Assembly (NCBI GenBank): GCA_004298625.1
Contig: SCSY01000327.1
Span: forward strand, 1-14,386
Reading direction: 5' to 3'
From: Nitrospirota bacterium
Lineage (GTDB): Bacteria > Nitrospirota > Thermodesulfovibrionia > Thermodesulfovibrionales > UBA1546
Length of the DNA: 14,386 nt
Shown here: piece after piece, positions 1 through 8,854 of the stretch
How positions within the stretch are numbered: position 1 is the stretch's first letter
Layout: every line of letters starts with the position of its first letter
Position numbers and translations under genes: made by a program
Notes under the pieces: model-generated
Told to the model about the DNA's origin: nothing
The model's database searches: none
What the model saw: the letters and a program-made list of their open reading frames with translations, nothing else

Positions 1-2391
1 ATCGAGAAAGAATATAACAAGGCGATGAAATCTATAATAACCGTGATAATAATAACTGTTTTAGGCGCTCTCGGTTTCAGCCTGGTGCTGTGGGTCATGC
101 TCAGGAAGATGGTTATCAAGCCCATAAAGGCTATAGAGACGGCAGCTTCGAGGATGGCGGATGGCGACCTCTCGTTTGAGACAAATATAAGGAGCAAAGA
201 CGAAATCTCGAGGCTCAGCCAGTCCATAAAGGAATCTATCGGCTCCCTCGGAAGGATAATTCAGAGGATTAAAGATGTTTCGGTAAGGATCTCGCGCGTG
301 GCCGGGAGTGTTGAAAAAGATTCAAAAAAAGTTGTGGACGGGACCCAGCTTGAGGCCGAGGCTGTGGCGGATATTTCGAGTTCTGTCGAAGAGCTGAACG
401 CCGCTATTTCGGAAATTACCGAAAACACGGAGGGGCTTGCCGCATCTACGGAAGAGACAGCGGCCTCGATGGATGAGATTGCTACGAGCATAGGCCAGGT
501 GACAAACAGCACCCATGACCTTTTCGGCTCTGTCGAGGCGACGTCGTCTTCTATCGAGGAGCTTTCAGCCACAATAAAGGAAGTGGCGCAGAATGCCGAC
601 AATCTTTCAAGCATAACCGATGAAACCCTTTCGGCAATAGAAGAGATAGCGTCTTCAGTGAAAGAGGTTGAAGTGAATGCAAAGGAATCGGCAAAATTAT
701 CCGAAAAAGTCATGAACGACGCTTCAACATTCGGCATGACATCCATAGAAAAAACAATAGATGGGATGAAGAATATAAAAGTTTCCGTTGAAAAAACAAA
801 TGAGTTTATAAAGAAACTCGGCGGCAGGTCTGAAGAGATAGGGAAGATACTTAATGTGATAGACGAGATTACGGACCAGACGACGCTCCTGGCCCTGAAT
901 GCAGCGATACTTGCGGCACAGGCAGGAGAGCACGGCAAGGGCTTTTCAGTAGTTGCAGATGAGATCAAGGACCTTGCGGAAAGGACGGCCTTTTCAACCC
1001 AGGAGATAGGCTCTCTGATACAATCCGTTCAGCAGGAGGTTAAAGGGGCTGTTCATGCAATGGGGGAAGGGCTGATATCCGTTGAAGACGGCTTTAAGCT
1101 TTCTAAAGAGGCTGCTGATGCATTAAAAAAGATTCTCGACAGCTCCAAGAAATCTTCGGAGATGGCCTTCTCCATAGAACGTTCCACAGGAGAGCAGACA
1201 AAGGCGGTAAGGCTGGTTTCAGAGGCCATGGAACGCGTTAAGGGCATGACGGCCCTGACTGCCAAGGCCACGGCAGAGCAGTCGAAAGGCATAGTGCTGA
1301 TAATGACTGCAACTGAAAAGATGAGGGATATATCCCGGCAGGTAAAGACGGCTACGGAAGAGCAGGCGGTAAACAGCAAACATATCTCGCAGGCGGTGGA
1401 GATAGTTTCCGACAAGAGCCAGCAGATTTCAAGGGCTATCTATGAGCAGAAGATCGGCTCGAACCAGATATGGAATTCCATAGAGAAGATTAAAGAGATT
1501 CCCAAAGGAAACCGCGATCTTGCATTTAATGTAAATAATTCTTTAAGGGCTCTGCTTAAGGATGCAGAGTTAATAGATACGGAGATAAAGAGGTTCAAGT
1601 TTTCGGGGGAGAAAGCCAGGGACGTAATAAGGTTTGGAGTCGTGCCTCTCGAATCTCCCGCAGAGATGTTCATCAAGTTCAGTCCCCTGGAAGAGTATCT
1701 CAGCAAGAAACTTAACAGGAGGGTCGAGCTGAAAGTGGCTGTTGATTTTGAGGAAGCGGTAAGCGATATAGGGAAGAACATAACGCAGGCATGTTACATG
1801 ACGCCGTCTACATATATAGAGGCGCACAATAAATACGATATTGAGGTGATTGCAAAGGCGCTCAGGGACGGCAAGCCTTATCAGCACTGCGTGATAATTG
1901 CAAGAGCCGACAGGAATATTAATTCAGTGGAGGACTTAAAAGGCAAGACCTTTGCCTTTGGAGACTTTCACTCGACCTCGAGCCATATTGTGCCGAGGGC
2001 TATGCTTTTGGATGCCGGCATTGAACTGAAGGATCTCCATTACTACAACTATCTCGGCCATCATGACGACGTCGCCAAGGCAGTCCTCAACGGCGAGTTT
2101 GATGCAGGCGGCGTTATGGAGGCTACGGCGCATAAGTTCAGGGACCAGGGGCTGAAGTTTTTAAAGGTCTCGGAAAATATTTCTGAATTTAATATATGCG
2201 TTAACAAGTTATTGGGCCAGGAGGAGATATCTAATCTGAAAGCCGCCCTGACCGCCCTGACCGAACCTACTGCCGAGAACCGGCGCATACTTGAATCCAT
2301 AACCAGGAGCTATACGGGTTTCATTGAGGCGAGGGATGAGGATTATGATAATATAAAGGCGATGATGTCGAAATTGGGGATGCTGTCATGA
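1..2391 (+). CDS. Methyl-accepting chemotaxis protein with C-terminal PhnD-like ligand-binding domain (5'-truncated)
   Basis: This is a chemoreceptor that should signal to a CheA/CheW array. The frame is open from base 1, and the first ATG (25) has no ribosome-binding site and sits just before a membrane helix. The true start and any periplasmic sensor are therefore probably upstream of the window. Numbering from that ATG: transmembrane helix about 3-27, HAMP about 28-80, long methyl-accepting coiled coil about 85-510 with the hairpin tip around 280-300 (EITDQTTLLALNAA), then from about 532 to the end a PhnD/phosphonate-type periplasmic-binding-protein domain. That domain keeps the family's STSS-H motif (650-654) and GHHDD (678-682). 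Such domains normally sit outside the membrane; here no membrane helix separates it from the signalling domain, so it is predicted to be cytoplasmic. Glu and Arg of the canonical tip are Leu296 and Gln299. The gene overlaps the next by ATGA. Receptor identity is sure; the ligand is unknown. Confidence 0.93.
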   Translation: MEKEYNKAMKSIITVIIITVLGALGFSLVLWVMLRKMVIKPIKAIETAASRMADGDLSFETNIRSKDEISRLSQSIKESIGSLGRIIQRIKDVSVRISRVAGSVEKDSKKVVDGTQLEAEAVADISSSVEELNAAISEITENTEGLAASTEETAASMDEIATSIGQVTNSTHDLFGSVEATSSSIEELSATIKEVAQNADNLSSITDETLSAIEEIASSVKEVEVNAKESAKLSEKVMNDASTFGMTSIEKTIDGMKNIKVSVEKTNEFIKKLGGRSEEIGKILNVIDEITDQTTLLALNAAILAAQAGEHGKGFSVVADEIKDLAERTAFSTQEIGSLIQSVQQEVKGAVHAMGEGLISVEDGFKLSKEAADALKKILDSSKKSSEMAFSIERSTGEQTKAVRLVSEAMERVKGMTALTAKATAEQSKGIVLIMTATEKMRDISRQVKTATEEQAVNSKHISQAVEIVSDKSQQISRAIYEQKIGSNQIWNSIEKIKEIPKGNRDLAFNVNNSLRALLKDAELIDTEIKRFKFSGEKARDVIRFGVVPLESPAEMFIKFSPLEEYLSKKLNRRVELKVAVDFEEAVSDIGKNITQACYMTPSTYIEAHNKYDIEVIAKALRDGKPYQHCVIIARADRNINSVEDLKGKTFAFGDFHSTSSHIVPRAMLLDAGIELKDLHYYNYLGHHDDVAKAVLNGEFDAGGVMEATAHKFRDQGLKFLKVSENISEFNICVNKLLGQEEISNLKAALTALTEPTAENRRILESITRSYTGFIEARDEDYDNIKAMMSKLGMLS

Positions 2392-4445
2392 TAAAGGTAA
2401 GACATTCGCTGGCGTTTAATTTCATAGCCGTAGTAGTGCCGCTGCTCCTTATTGTGCAGGGGGGGCTGAGTCTCTGGTATCTTATCGGGCCGTGGAAGGG
2501 TTCTCTTAACGACGGGCTGAAAGAGAAGATAAAGGTAGCCGGCTCTGTTGTTGCGAACGCCGCTGCCGGCTCCATTACTTCGCTTAATTTTGATTATCTC
2601 GATCGTTGCATAGCAGGGTTGAGCAAGGATGAAGACATTCTGTCAATAAAGGTTACAGATAAGGAAGGGAAAATCCTGAAGGAAAAGGTGATGCAGACAG
2701 AGGAAAGAGGAGAAACCATTAATCCCTTTTTTATTCCATGGAAAAATGTAATGAAGCTGCCGGTTATTTCTTCAGGGGAAAAACTCGGAAATATCGAGAT
2801 CTATTATTCCGGCAGGAGGGTTAATGAGACCCTCGGCAATATCCTGAAGATTACGCCGTTTTTGCAGGGAATAATCTTTGTGCTGCTTATTTATGGTTTT
2901 TATTATTTTTTCCAGAAAAAAGTCGGAAGACCCATTGAGATGCTTAATGAACAAATAAAGAAGGCGACGGCAGGCGACCTGGCAGTGGAAGTGCCTAAAT
3001 TCGGAGATAATGAGATAGGCAGCATTGCAACGGGGTTCAGTTTTCTTATTGACAGGCTGGCCTCCACTCTGAATAAGCTGAGGTCCATATCCGAGAATGT
3101 TTCAATGGCTATAGACCAGTTGAACCTTACATTCAGAAATGTTACACAGGGGACTCAAAAACAGGGAGAGACAATCAATGCCTCGGCAGCCTCTATAAAA
3201 CAGGCAAAGGCGTCGCAGGACCATATAACAGAGGATACCGGAAAGCTGATAGATTTTTCCAATGAGAATGTGACGTCGCTGCTCGAGATGAAGGCAACGG
3301 CCGATGAGATCGCCTCCAGCACAGGCAAACTCTTCAAGGCTACGGAAGACGCTTATTCCGTAGTCGCTGAAATGACCCAGACCGCCAAAATGATCGCAGC
3401 CAACACCGAAGAGACGTCTGCTGCCGTTGAAGACACCTCAGCCGCTATCGAGGAGATAAACGCATCGGTAAAGGAGGTTGAGACCAGCGCAAAGGAATCG
3501 GCTTCGCTTGCTTCAAAGGTCACCGAAGTGGCGTCCGAGGTGGGTATGATGTCGGTTGTTGACGCAGTTGAAGGCATGGAAAAGATATCCGAGGAGGTAA
3601 AGCACTCATCAGAGATAATAACCCGTCTCGGCACAAGATCTGCAGATATCGAAAAAATCCTTTCTGTTATAAAAGATGTGACGGAGCAGACAAATCTCCT
3701 CAGTCTGAATGCGGCCATACTGGCTGCGCAGGCAGGGGAATACGGCAAGAGTTTTTCTGTTGTTGCCGATGAGATAAGGGCCCTCAGCGACAGGACCGCG
3801 GCGTCTACAAGGGATATTTCCAATATCATCAAAACAATACAGTCGGAGATATCAGAGGCGGTAAGGTCCATAGATTCGGGCATGAACAGGGTTAACGAGG
3901 GCAGCTCAATGGTCTTCAAGGTTGGAGATGCATTAAGGGAGACGCTGTTGGCGTCGGAGCAATCCGCCGAGATGTCGCGCTCCATAGAGAGGGCCACGGA
4001 AGAGCAGGTTAAGGGGCTGAGACAGGTCGCGTCTTCAGTGGAAAATATCAGGAGGATGATGGAGCAGGTTGCAAAGTCAACTATGGAACAGCAGAAGGGC
4101 ACCACTCATCTGCTTGAAAGCGTCAGCGATGTCAGGGACGCCGCTGATATTGTCAAGCAGGGCACCGAGGAAGAGGCTGCAAGCATTAAGATGATATCAA
4201 AGAATCTTGAACTGGCGGATGAACGTATAAAAAAGATAGGACAGTCAACATCAAATCAACAGAAGATGAATGAGAATGTTACGGGCGCTATAGAGCAGGT
4301 AAAGGGCATAGGAGCGGCTATTACGAGGGACGTTGAAGACGTCTCGCGTTCGTTAATAACGCTGCATGATGAAATTGAGATGCTCAAAAAGGAGATGGAG
4401 TTATTTAAAACAGGCAGCAGAGGGATCGGCGGAAAAGGGGAATAG
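2388..4445 (+). CDS. Methyl-accepting chemotaxis protein with periplasmic sensor
   Basis: This is a complete 685-residue chemoreceptor of classical topology: transmembrane helix about 9-33, periplasmic region about 34-154, second transmembrane helix about 155-176, HAMP about 177-230, then the methyl-accepting domain with its tip around 430-460 (VTEQTNLLSLNAA). The small periplasmic part contains a 'DEDILSIKVTDKEGKIL' segment that resembles Cache/CHASE-type sensor folds; its ligand cannot be read from sequence. The tip has Leu445 and Gln448 where enteric receptors have Glu and Arg, exactly as in the upstream receptor. The two also share the stretch SVKEVE..AKESA, so they look like paralogues that acquired different sensory domains. 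No CheR-tethering pentapeptide is visible at the C-terminus (it ends GIGGKGE). The start overlaps the preceding stop as ATGA, and the stop abuts the cheW start with no gap, so translation is probably coupled. Confidence 0.95.
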   Translation: MIKVRHSLAFNFIAVVVPLLLIVQGGLSLWYLIGPWKGSLNDGLKEKIKVAGSVVANAAAGSITSLNFDYLDRCIAGLSKDEDILSIKVTDKEGKILKEKVMQTEERGETINPFFIPWKNVMKLPVISSGEKLGNIEIYYSGRRVNETLGNILKITPFLQGIIFVLLIYGFYYFFQKKVGRPIEMLNEQIKKATAGDLAVEVPKFGDNEIGSIATGFSFLIDRLASTLNKLRSISENVSMAIDQLNLTFRNVTQGTQKQGETINASAASIKQAKASQDHITEDTGKLIDFSNENVTSLLEMKATADEIASSTGKLFKATEDAYSVVAEMTQTAKMIAANTEETSAAVEDTSAAIEEINASVKEVETSAKESASLASKVTEVASEVGMMSVVDAVEGMEKISEEVKHSSEIITRLGTRSADIEKILSVIKDVTEQTNLLSLNAAILAAQAGEYGKSFSVVADEIRALSDRTAASTRDISNIIKTIQSEISEAVRSIDSGMNRVNEGSSMVFKVGDALRETLLASEQSAEMSRSIERATEEQVKGLRQVASSVENIRRMMEQVAKSTMEQQKGTTHLLESVSDVRDAADIVKQGTEEEAASIKMISKNLELADERIKKIGQSTSNQQKMNENVTGAIEQVKGIGAAITRDVEDVSRSLITLHDEIEMLKKEMELFKTGSRGIGGKGE

Positions 4446-4928
4446 ATGGAGCAGGTTGCTGTTTTCAGGATAGGAGATGAAAATTTCGGCATTCGTATAG
4501 ACCGGGTTGTCGAGATACTGAAATCACAGAAGATTTATTCTCTCCCGGAACTCCCTGAGTTTCTCTCAGGCGTTATAAATGTCAGGGGAGAGGTGATACC
4601 TCTGCTGGACCTCAGGCTGCGTTTCGGCATTCATACCCCCGCAAAAAAAGGGCGTATGATAACCGTACGGTGCGAAGGCGGAAAGATAGGCATTTTAGTG
4701 GATGAGATAGACGAGATAATTTCGCTGAATCCCGAAGATATAACTGCTCCGCCCTCCATATTCAGGGGGTTAAAGACGGAATATCTCATAGGTCTCGGAA
4801 AAAAAGGAGACAGGATAATAATACTCCTGAACCTCGATAAGCTGCTTACATCGCAAGAGAAGATAATACTCAAGGAATCCGCGGAACTCATAGGGGAGAA
4901 AGATGCAGGCGCTGGAAAAACTGCTTAA
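4446..4928 (+). CDS. cheW: CheW chemotaxis adaptor protein
   Basis: CheW is the SH3-like adaptor that joins receptor tips to the CheA kinase. The 160-residue product matches the family's usual size and shows its landmarks: the opening beta strands ending in IRIDRVVEIL, the conserved PEFLSGVINVRGEVIPLLDLR core, and the later GILVDEIDEII strand. The start codon directly follows the stop of the receptor gene, with a purine-rich AAGGGG ribosome-binding site just upstream. Its last 26 bases overlap the start of the HEAT-repeat gene in another frame. With two receptors immediately upstream, it most likely serves them. Confidence 0.96.
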   Translation: MEQVAVFRIGDENFGIRIDRVVEILKSQKIYSLPELPEFLSGVINVRGEVIPLLDLRLRFGIHTPAKKGRMITVRCEGGKIGILVDEIDEIISLNPEDITAPPSIFRGLKTEYLIGLGKKGDRIIILLNLDKLLTSQEKIILKESAELIGEKDAGAGKTA

Positions 4929-6888
4929 TAGTGAAGACGTAGAAGTCAGGCGAGAGGCTGTCGAAAAAATAAAAGGCAATCCTTCGGAGGCTGCGATAAA
5001 GCTGCTTCTTAAGGCTATGAAGGATGTAAGCTGGCGGGTTAGAAAGACCGCAGTTGATATCCTTCTTGACGAATATTCCATAGAGGCATATATCGCCGGA
5101 CTGATCAAGCTTCTTTATATAGACGATAATGCAGGCGCAAGAAACTCTGCAATAGAAACGCTCATAAAACTGGATAAGAAGGCTACGTCTTTTTTAATCG
5201 AAGCGTTTAATACAGAGAACCGCGATGTAAGGAAATTCATAATAGATGTGCTTGGAGAATTCAGGGACAGGAAGTCCCTGCCGTTAATGCTCGAGGCGCT
5301 TAAGGATGAGGATGATAACGTCAGGGCGTCCGCCGTCGAGCACCTGGGAAAGATCGGAGAACCTGCTGTTGTAAGCGCGCTTATCGAGATACTTGAAAGC
5401 GGGGATCTGTGGACTGCGTATCCCGCTGCCGACGCGCTGGGAAGGATAGGCGACAGCAGGGCTATCCCTTCGCTTATTAAAACGCTTTCCGTCAAGACTC
5501 TCAGAGAGCCTGTGCTCAAGGCGCTCAGCAGATTTTCGGCTCCCGAGACCCTTAAACACATAGTTCCGTTGCTCGAAGATTCGACAAAGACGATACAGGA
5601 AGAGGCTGTAAAGACAATAAAGAATTTTTATCACAGTGGGGTTCAGGAAGAGCTTATTGCAGAGGAGATAAAAAAGATCTTCGGAGAGCGCGCCATTGAC
5701 GTCCTTGTGTCTCATGCCTGGAGCAATAAGCCCGACGTGAGGATTTCAGCGATACTTTTGCTCGGCCTTATGAAAGATGAAAGGGCGCTTGCGCCCTTGC
5801 TGGAACTCTCCCTTGAAGAGGATCTGGCAGAGGATGTGAAGAGAGCCTTGGTCTTCATAGGGAAGGAGAAGCCCGGGGTTATTTTGCCTTTGTTCGATAC
5901 AATAAGCCCTTACCAGAAGCGGTTTATATGCAGCGTTGCAGGCGAGATTGCAGCGCCCCTTTTCTATGACGTATTGGAAAAACTGATGACTGATGAGGAC
6001 GGCCATGTCAGAACACTTGCAGCGCTCGGCATCTCCAACATAGGCGATGTGAGGGCCATAAAGTCGATAAAAAATCTCCTGTCCGATGTTTACGAAGACG
6101 TGCAGGAAGCTGCGGTTGCCGCTCTTGCCGCCCTTAAGCCGGGCCTTGCGATTGATGAGTTTATCGAAACACTCGGCGAGAGAAATCCTCTTCTCAGAAA
6201 AAACTCCGTATTATTGCTTGGCGAGATAGGGGCTGTCGAGGCTGTGCCGGCACTTGGTTTTGCATTAAAAGACGGCGATGTCCACGTAAGAAGCGCCGTA
6301 GTTAAAGCGCTTTCGATGATCAAAACAGAAGAGTCCATAAAATATCTGACCCTTGCGCTTACGGATGAAAACAGCGATATCAGGGTCTCTGCTGCGTTGA
6401 GCCTCGGCAAGATTAAAGGCAAGGGAGTGTCGGAATCCTTAGCCCTTTTGCTGACAGACCCTGATGACGCAGTCAGGGTTGCGGCGGTAAAGGCGCTCGG
6501 TGAATTGGGCGATAGAAATATATCAGGACAACTTGTGGGATTGCTTTCGTCGGATACAAGCGGCTTTGTTATAACCGCTGCCATAGAGTCCTTGAGCAGG
6601 ATAGGCGGCGAAGGCAGCGGGAAGGCGCTGGTAAAGATGCTATCTTCCCGGGATAAAGAGATAAAAAGAACCGCTATAAGGGCGCTTGCGCCGTTTGAAG
6701 GCATAGAGGACAGCCTTTTGCCGTTTCTGGATGACGGTGATTGGGCTACAAGGATGGCCGCTGTTGAGGTCCTCGGCGCGCGGGCGTCTGCCCTGGGCGG
6801 CAAGGTGAGGCTCGAACTCGAAAAACTGCTGGATAAAGAAGAAGACCCTATTGTGAGAAAGGCCATTGAGGAGAGTCTCGATGTTTGA
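4903..6888 (+). CDS. HEAT-repeat (PBS-lyase-like) scaffold protein in the chemosensory operon
   Basis: This 661-residue protein is built almost wholly from HEAT/PBS-lyase-type helical repeats of about 31 residues. Recurrent cores such as 'DVRxSAVxALGxIGD..A' run from near the N-terminus to the end, for example around DDNVRASAVEHLGKIGEPAV, DGHVRTLAALGISNIGDVRA, DSDIRVSAALSLGKIKG-like and DDAVRVAAVKALGELGD-like units. No signal peptide, membrane helix or catalytic motif is visible, so a cytoplasmic protein-protein scaffold is the natural reading. It overlaps cheW by 26 bases at its start and cheR by 8 bases at its end, so it is co-translated with core chemotaxis genes and probably works with them. 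A GGGGAG site precedes the ATG. HEAT proteins can also be lyases or chaperones for bilin attachment, but nothing here supports that. Its partner is unknown. Confidence 0.9.
   Translation: MQALEKLLNSEDVEVRREAVEKIKGNPSEAAIKLLLKAMKDVSWRVRKTAVDILLDEYSIEAYIAGLIKLLYIDDNAGARNSAIETLIKLDKKATSFLIEAFNTENRDVRKFIIDVLGEFRDRKSLPLMLEALKDEDDNVRASAVEHLGKIGEPAVVSALIEILESGDLWTAYPAADALGRIGDSRAIPSLIKTLSVKTLREPVLKALSRFSAPETLKHIVPLLEDSTKTIQEEAVKTIKNFYHSGVQEELIAEEIKKIFGERAIDVLVSHAWSNKPDVRISAILLLGLMKDERALAPLLELSLEEDLAEDVKRALVFIGKEKPGVILPLFDTISPYQKRFICSVAGEIAAPLFYDVLEKLMTDEDGHVRTLAALGISNIGDVRAIKSIKNLLSDVYEDVQEAAVAALAALKPGLAIDEFIETLGERNPLLRKNSVLLLGEIGAVEAVPALGFALKDGDVHVRSAVVKALSMIKTEESIKYLTLALTDENSDIRVSAALSLGKIKGKGVSESLALLLTDPDDAVRVAAVKALGELGDRNISGQLVGLLSSDTSGFVITAAIESLSRIGGEGSGKALVKMLSSRDKEIKRTAIRALAPFEGIEDSLLPFLDDGDWATRMAAVEVLGARASALGGKVRLELEKLLDKEEDPIVRKAIEESLDV
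6868..6875 (+). promoter_or_regulatory. Ribosome-binding site that sets the cheR start
   Basis: GAGGAGAG lies 5 bases before the ATG at 6881. It favours that ATG over the in-frame TTG at 6866, which would overlap the Shine-Dalgarno site itself. The site lies inside the end of the HEAT-repeat gene. Confidence 0.7.
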
Positions 6889-7786
6889 CAAAGAAGAAAC
6901 GCTTCCCTTGCCGGACGATGTATTCAGGCTTCTGAGGGATCTGATAAGGGATTACTGCGGCATCTATTTCGACGACAACTCAAAATATCTCCTGGAGAGA
7001 AGGCTGTCAAAGAGAGTAAAGGCCCTTCACCTGAATGATTTCAGGGATTATTACAGGCTTTTATTGTATGACAAGAAAAAAGATGAAGAGCTTTCATTTA
7101 TAATAGATGTCCTCACTGTAAATGAGACTTACTTTTTCAGGGAGATGGGTCAGTTAAAAACACTAAGTGAGGAGATCCTGCCTGAACTCAAAAATAAAAA
7201 CAGGGACACAAAAAAGATAAGGATATGGTCCGCAGGCTGTTCTACGGGAGAGGAGCCTTATACCATTGCAATGTTGATCCTGGAGCAGGGCCATTTTTTC
7301 GGGTGGGATATCGAGATACTCGGCAGCGACATAAACCAGAGGGTGCTGCAACATGCGCGGCGCGGCCTATACAGGAAGAATTCATTCAGGACTACGGAGG
7401 AGCATTTTGCGGAAAAATATTTTGCGCAGGAGAACAGCCTGTATAGAATAAATGATAATGTAAGGCAGCTTGTGAATTTCAGCTTTCTTAATCTCCTGGA
7501 CCCGTTCAAGGTTAAATTCGTAGGCAATATGGACGTGGTATTGTGCAGAAATGTATTGATATATTTTGACCATGAGGCCAGGAAAAAGGTTATTAAAAGT
7601 TTTCACGAAAGACTGGCTGACGGCGGATATCTCTTGCTGGGACATGCCGAATCGTTGATGAATATCTCGACGGCCTTTACCCTCAAGCATTTTAAGCATG
7701 ATATGGTATATCAAAAACCTCCGAAGCTTTCAATGACCATGTCGCAGGACAGCCTTGTGAGAATGGTATGGGGAAACAAGGGATAA
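6881..7786 (+). CDS. cheR: CheR chemotaxis protein methyltransferase
   Basis: CheR uses S-adenosylmethionine to methylate glutamates on chemoreceptors and so drives adaptation, opposite CheB. From the ATG at 6881 the product is 301 residues, normal for the family; a longer version from TTG 6866 (306 residues) is less likely. The N-terminal helical CheR domain (about 8-80) ends in TVNETYFFRE (79-88), a family signature. The SAM-binding motif I is WSAGCSTGEEPYTIAML (116 on), followed by GSDINQRVL and the late motif MDVVLCRNVLIYF and GGYLLLGHAESL. The start overlaps the HEAT gene stop by 8 bases; cheB begins 3 bases after its stop. Neither receptor shows an NWETF-like tether, so docking probably occurs directly on the helical bundle. 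Confidence 0.96.
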   Translation: MFDKEETLPLPDDVFRLLRDLIRDYCGIYFDDNSKYLLERRLSKRVKALHLNDFRDYYRLLLYDKKKDEELSFIIDVLTVNETYFFREMGQLKTLSEEILPELKNKNRDTKKIRIWSAGCSTGEEPYTIAMLILEQGHFFGWDIEILGSDINQRVLQHARRGLYRKNSFRTTEEHFAEKYFAQENSLYRINDNVRQLVNFSFLNLLDPFKVKFVGNMDVVLCRNVLIYFDHEARKKVIKSFHERLADGGYLLLGHAESLMNISTAFTLKHFKHDMVYQKPPKLSMTMSQDSLVRMVWGNKG

Positions 7787-7789
7787 CTT

Positions 7790-8854
7790 ATGGCCGGTAA
7801 TGCAAAGATAAAAGTTCTTGTTGTTGACGATTCGGCCTTCAGCAGGCAGACGATAAAGAAGATGCTCGAAACAGACCGGAACATCGAGGTCATAGGGATA
7901 GCTTCCGACGGCATAGACGCTATGGCAAAGACCCTGAGACTAAGGCCGGACCTGATTACGCTTGACTTCGAGATGCCCGAGATGGACGGCTTCAGTTTTC
8001 TCAGATGGCTTATGAAGGAGAAACCCACGCCTGTGATAATGGTCAGTTCTTATTCCGATACAAAGACCGTGTTCAGGGCTCTCGAATTAGGCGCCGTTGA
8101 TTTTATTGCAAAACCTACACAGAGGGCCTCGGCAGAGCTGCGCGGCATAGAGAAAGACCTCCTGAGCAAAGTAAGGGGCATCAAAACCCTGAGCATGGAT
8201 AAATTAAGCAAAAATCTTCAACTCCTGAACGCTGATGCAGGGAGCGCAGCTTCAGTGGAAATTTCGAGAGGAGACATAGACGTTGTGGCAATAGGTTCCT
8301 CAACGGGAGGGCCGGCAGCGCTCCAGATAATACTTACGCGGCTTCCGTATGACTTTTCCGCCGCGATTTTAATAAGCCAGCATATGCCTAAGGGTTTTAC
8401 GGCTCCTCTCGCTGAAAGGCTTGACAAGCTTTCAGAGATAACGATAAAGGAGGCGGAAAACGGGGACGTTATGGAACCGGGCAAGGTATTTATATGTCCC
8501 GGCGGCTCTCACATGACTCTCAGGAAGAAAGGGCATAAATGTTATGTGCTGCTCAGAGAGGCGACGTATGAGGATAAGTATGTGCCTTCGGTTGATATAA
8601 TGATGGAGTCTGCCGCTGAACATTACGGCAGCAAGACTATGGGAGTTGTTCTTACCGGCATGGGCAATGACGGGAAAAAGGGGATAGTGGAAATTAAATC
8701 GAGAGGCGGTTATACTATAGCTGAGTCGGAAGAGACTGCCGTGGTTTTCGGCATGCCGGCTGAGGTGATAAATACAGGGGCAGTGGACAGAGTGCTTCCC
8801 CTTCCTGAGGTTTCTTCGGAATTGATAAAAATTGTTAAAAGAGGGCAAGGTTAA
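7790..8854 (+). CDS. cheB: CheB chemotaxis response regulator, protein-glutamate methylesterase/deamidase
   Basis: CheB removes methyl groups from receptors (and may deamidate glutamines) once phosphorylated by CheA. The 354-residue protein has the standard two-part layout. The receiver domain (about 7-125) has acidic pocket D13-D14, phospho-acceptor D59 and K108. After a linker, the methylesterase domain (about 163-350) has the catalytic triad expected for the family: S171 in GSSTGGP, H198 in SQHMP and D294 in TGMGNDG. Nothing is missing, so the enzyme should be active. A GGGATAA-type purine stretch precedes the ATG, and the stop overlaps the next start by one base (TAATG). With cheR directly upstream it forms the adaptation pair of this chemosensory system. 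Confidence 0.97.
   Translation: MAGNAKIKVLVVDDSAFSRQTIKKMLETDRNIEVIGIASDGIDAMAKTLRLRPDLITLDFEMPEMDGFSFLRWLMKEKPTPVIMVSSYSDTKTVFRALELGAVDFIAKPTQRASAELRGIEKDLLSKVRGIKTLSMDKLSKNLQLLNADAGSAASVEISRGDIDVVAIGSSTGGPAALQIILTRLPYDFSAAILISQHMPKGFTAPLAERLDKLSEITIKEAENGDVMEPGKVFICPGGSHMTLRKKGHKCYVLLREATYEDKYVPSVDIMMESAAEHYGSKTMGVVLTGMGNDGKKGIVEIKSRGGYTIAESEETAVVFGMPAEVINTGAVDRVLPLPEVSSELIKIVKRGQG

Noticed and set aside
261..968. Long minus-strand open frame opposite the first receptor, and similar long minus-strand frames opposite the second receptor and the HEAT gene
   Set aside because: Serine-rich antisense shadows caused by the coding bias of the plus-strand genes; no ribosome-binding sites or recognisable domains.
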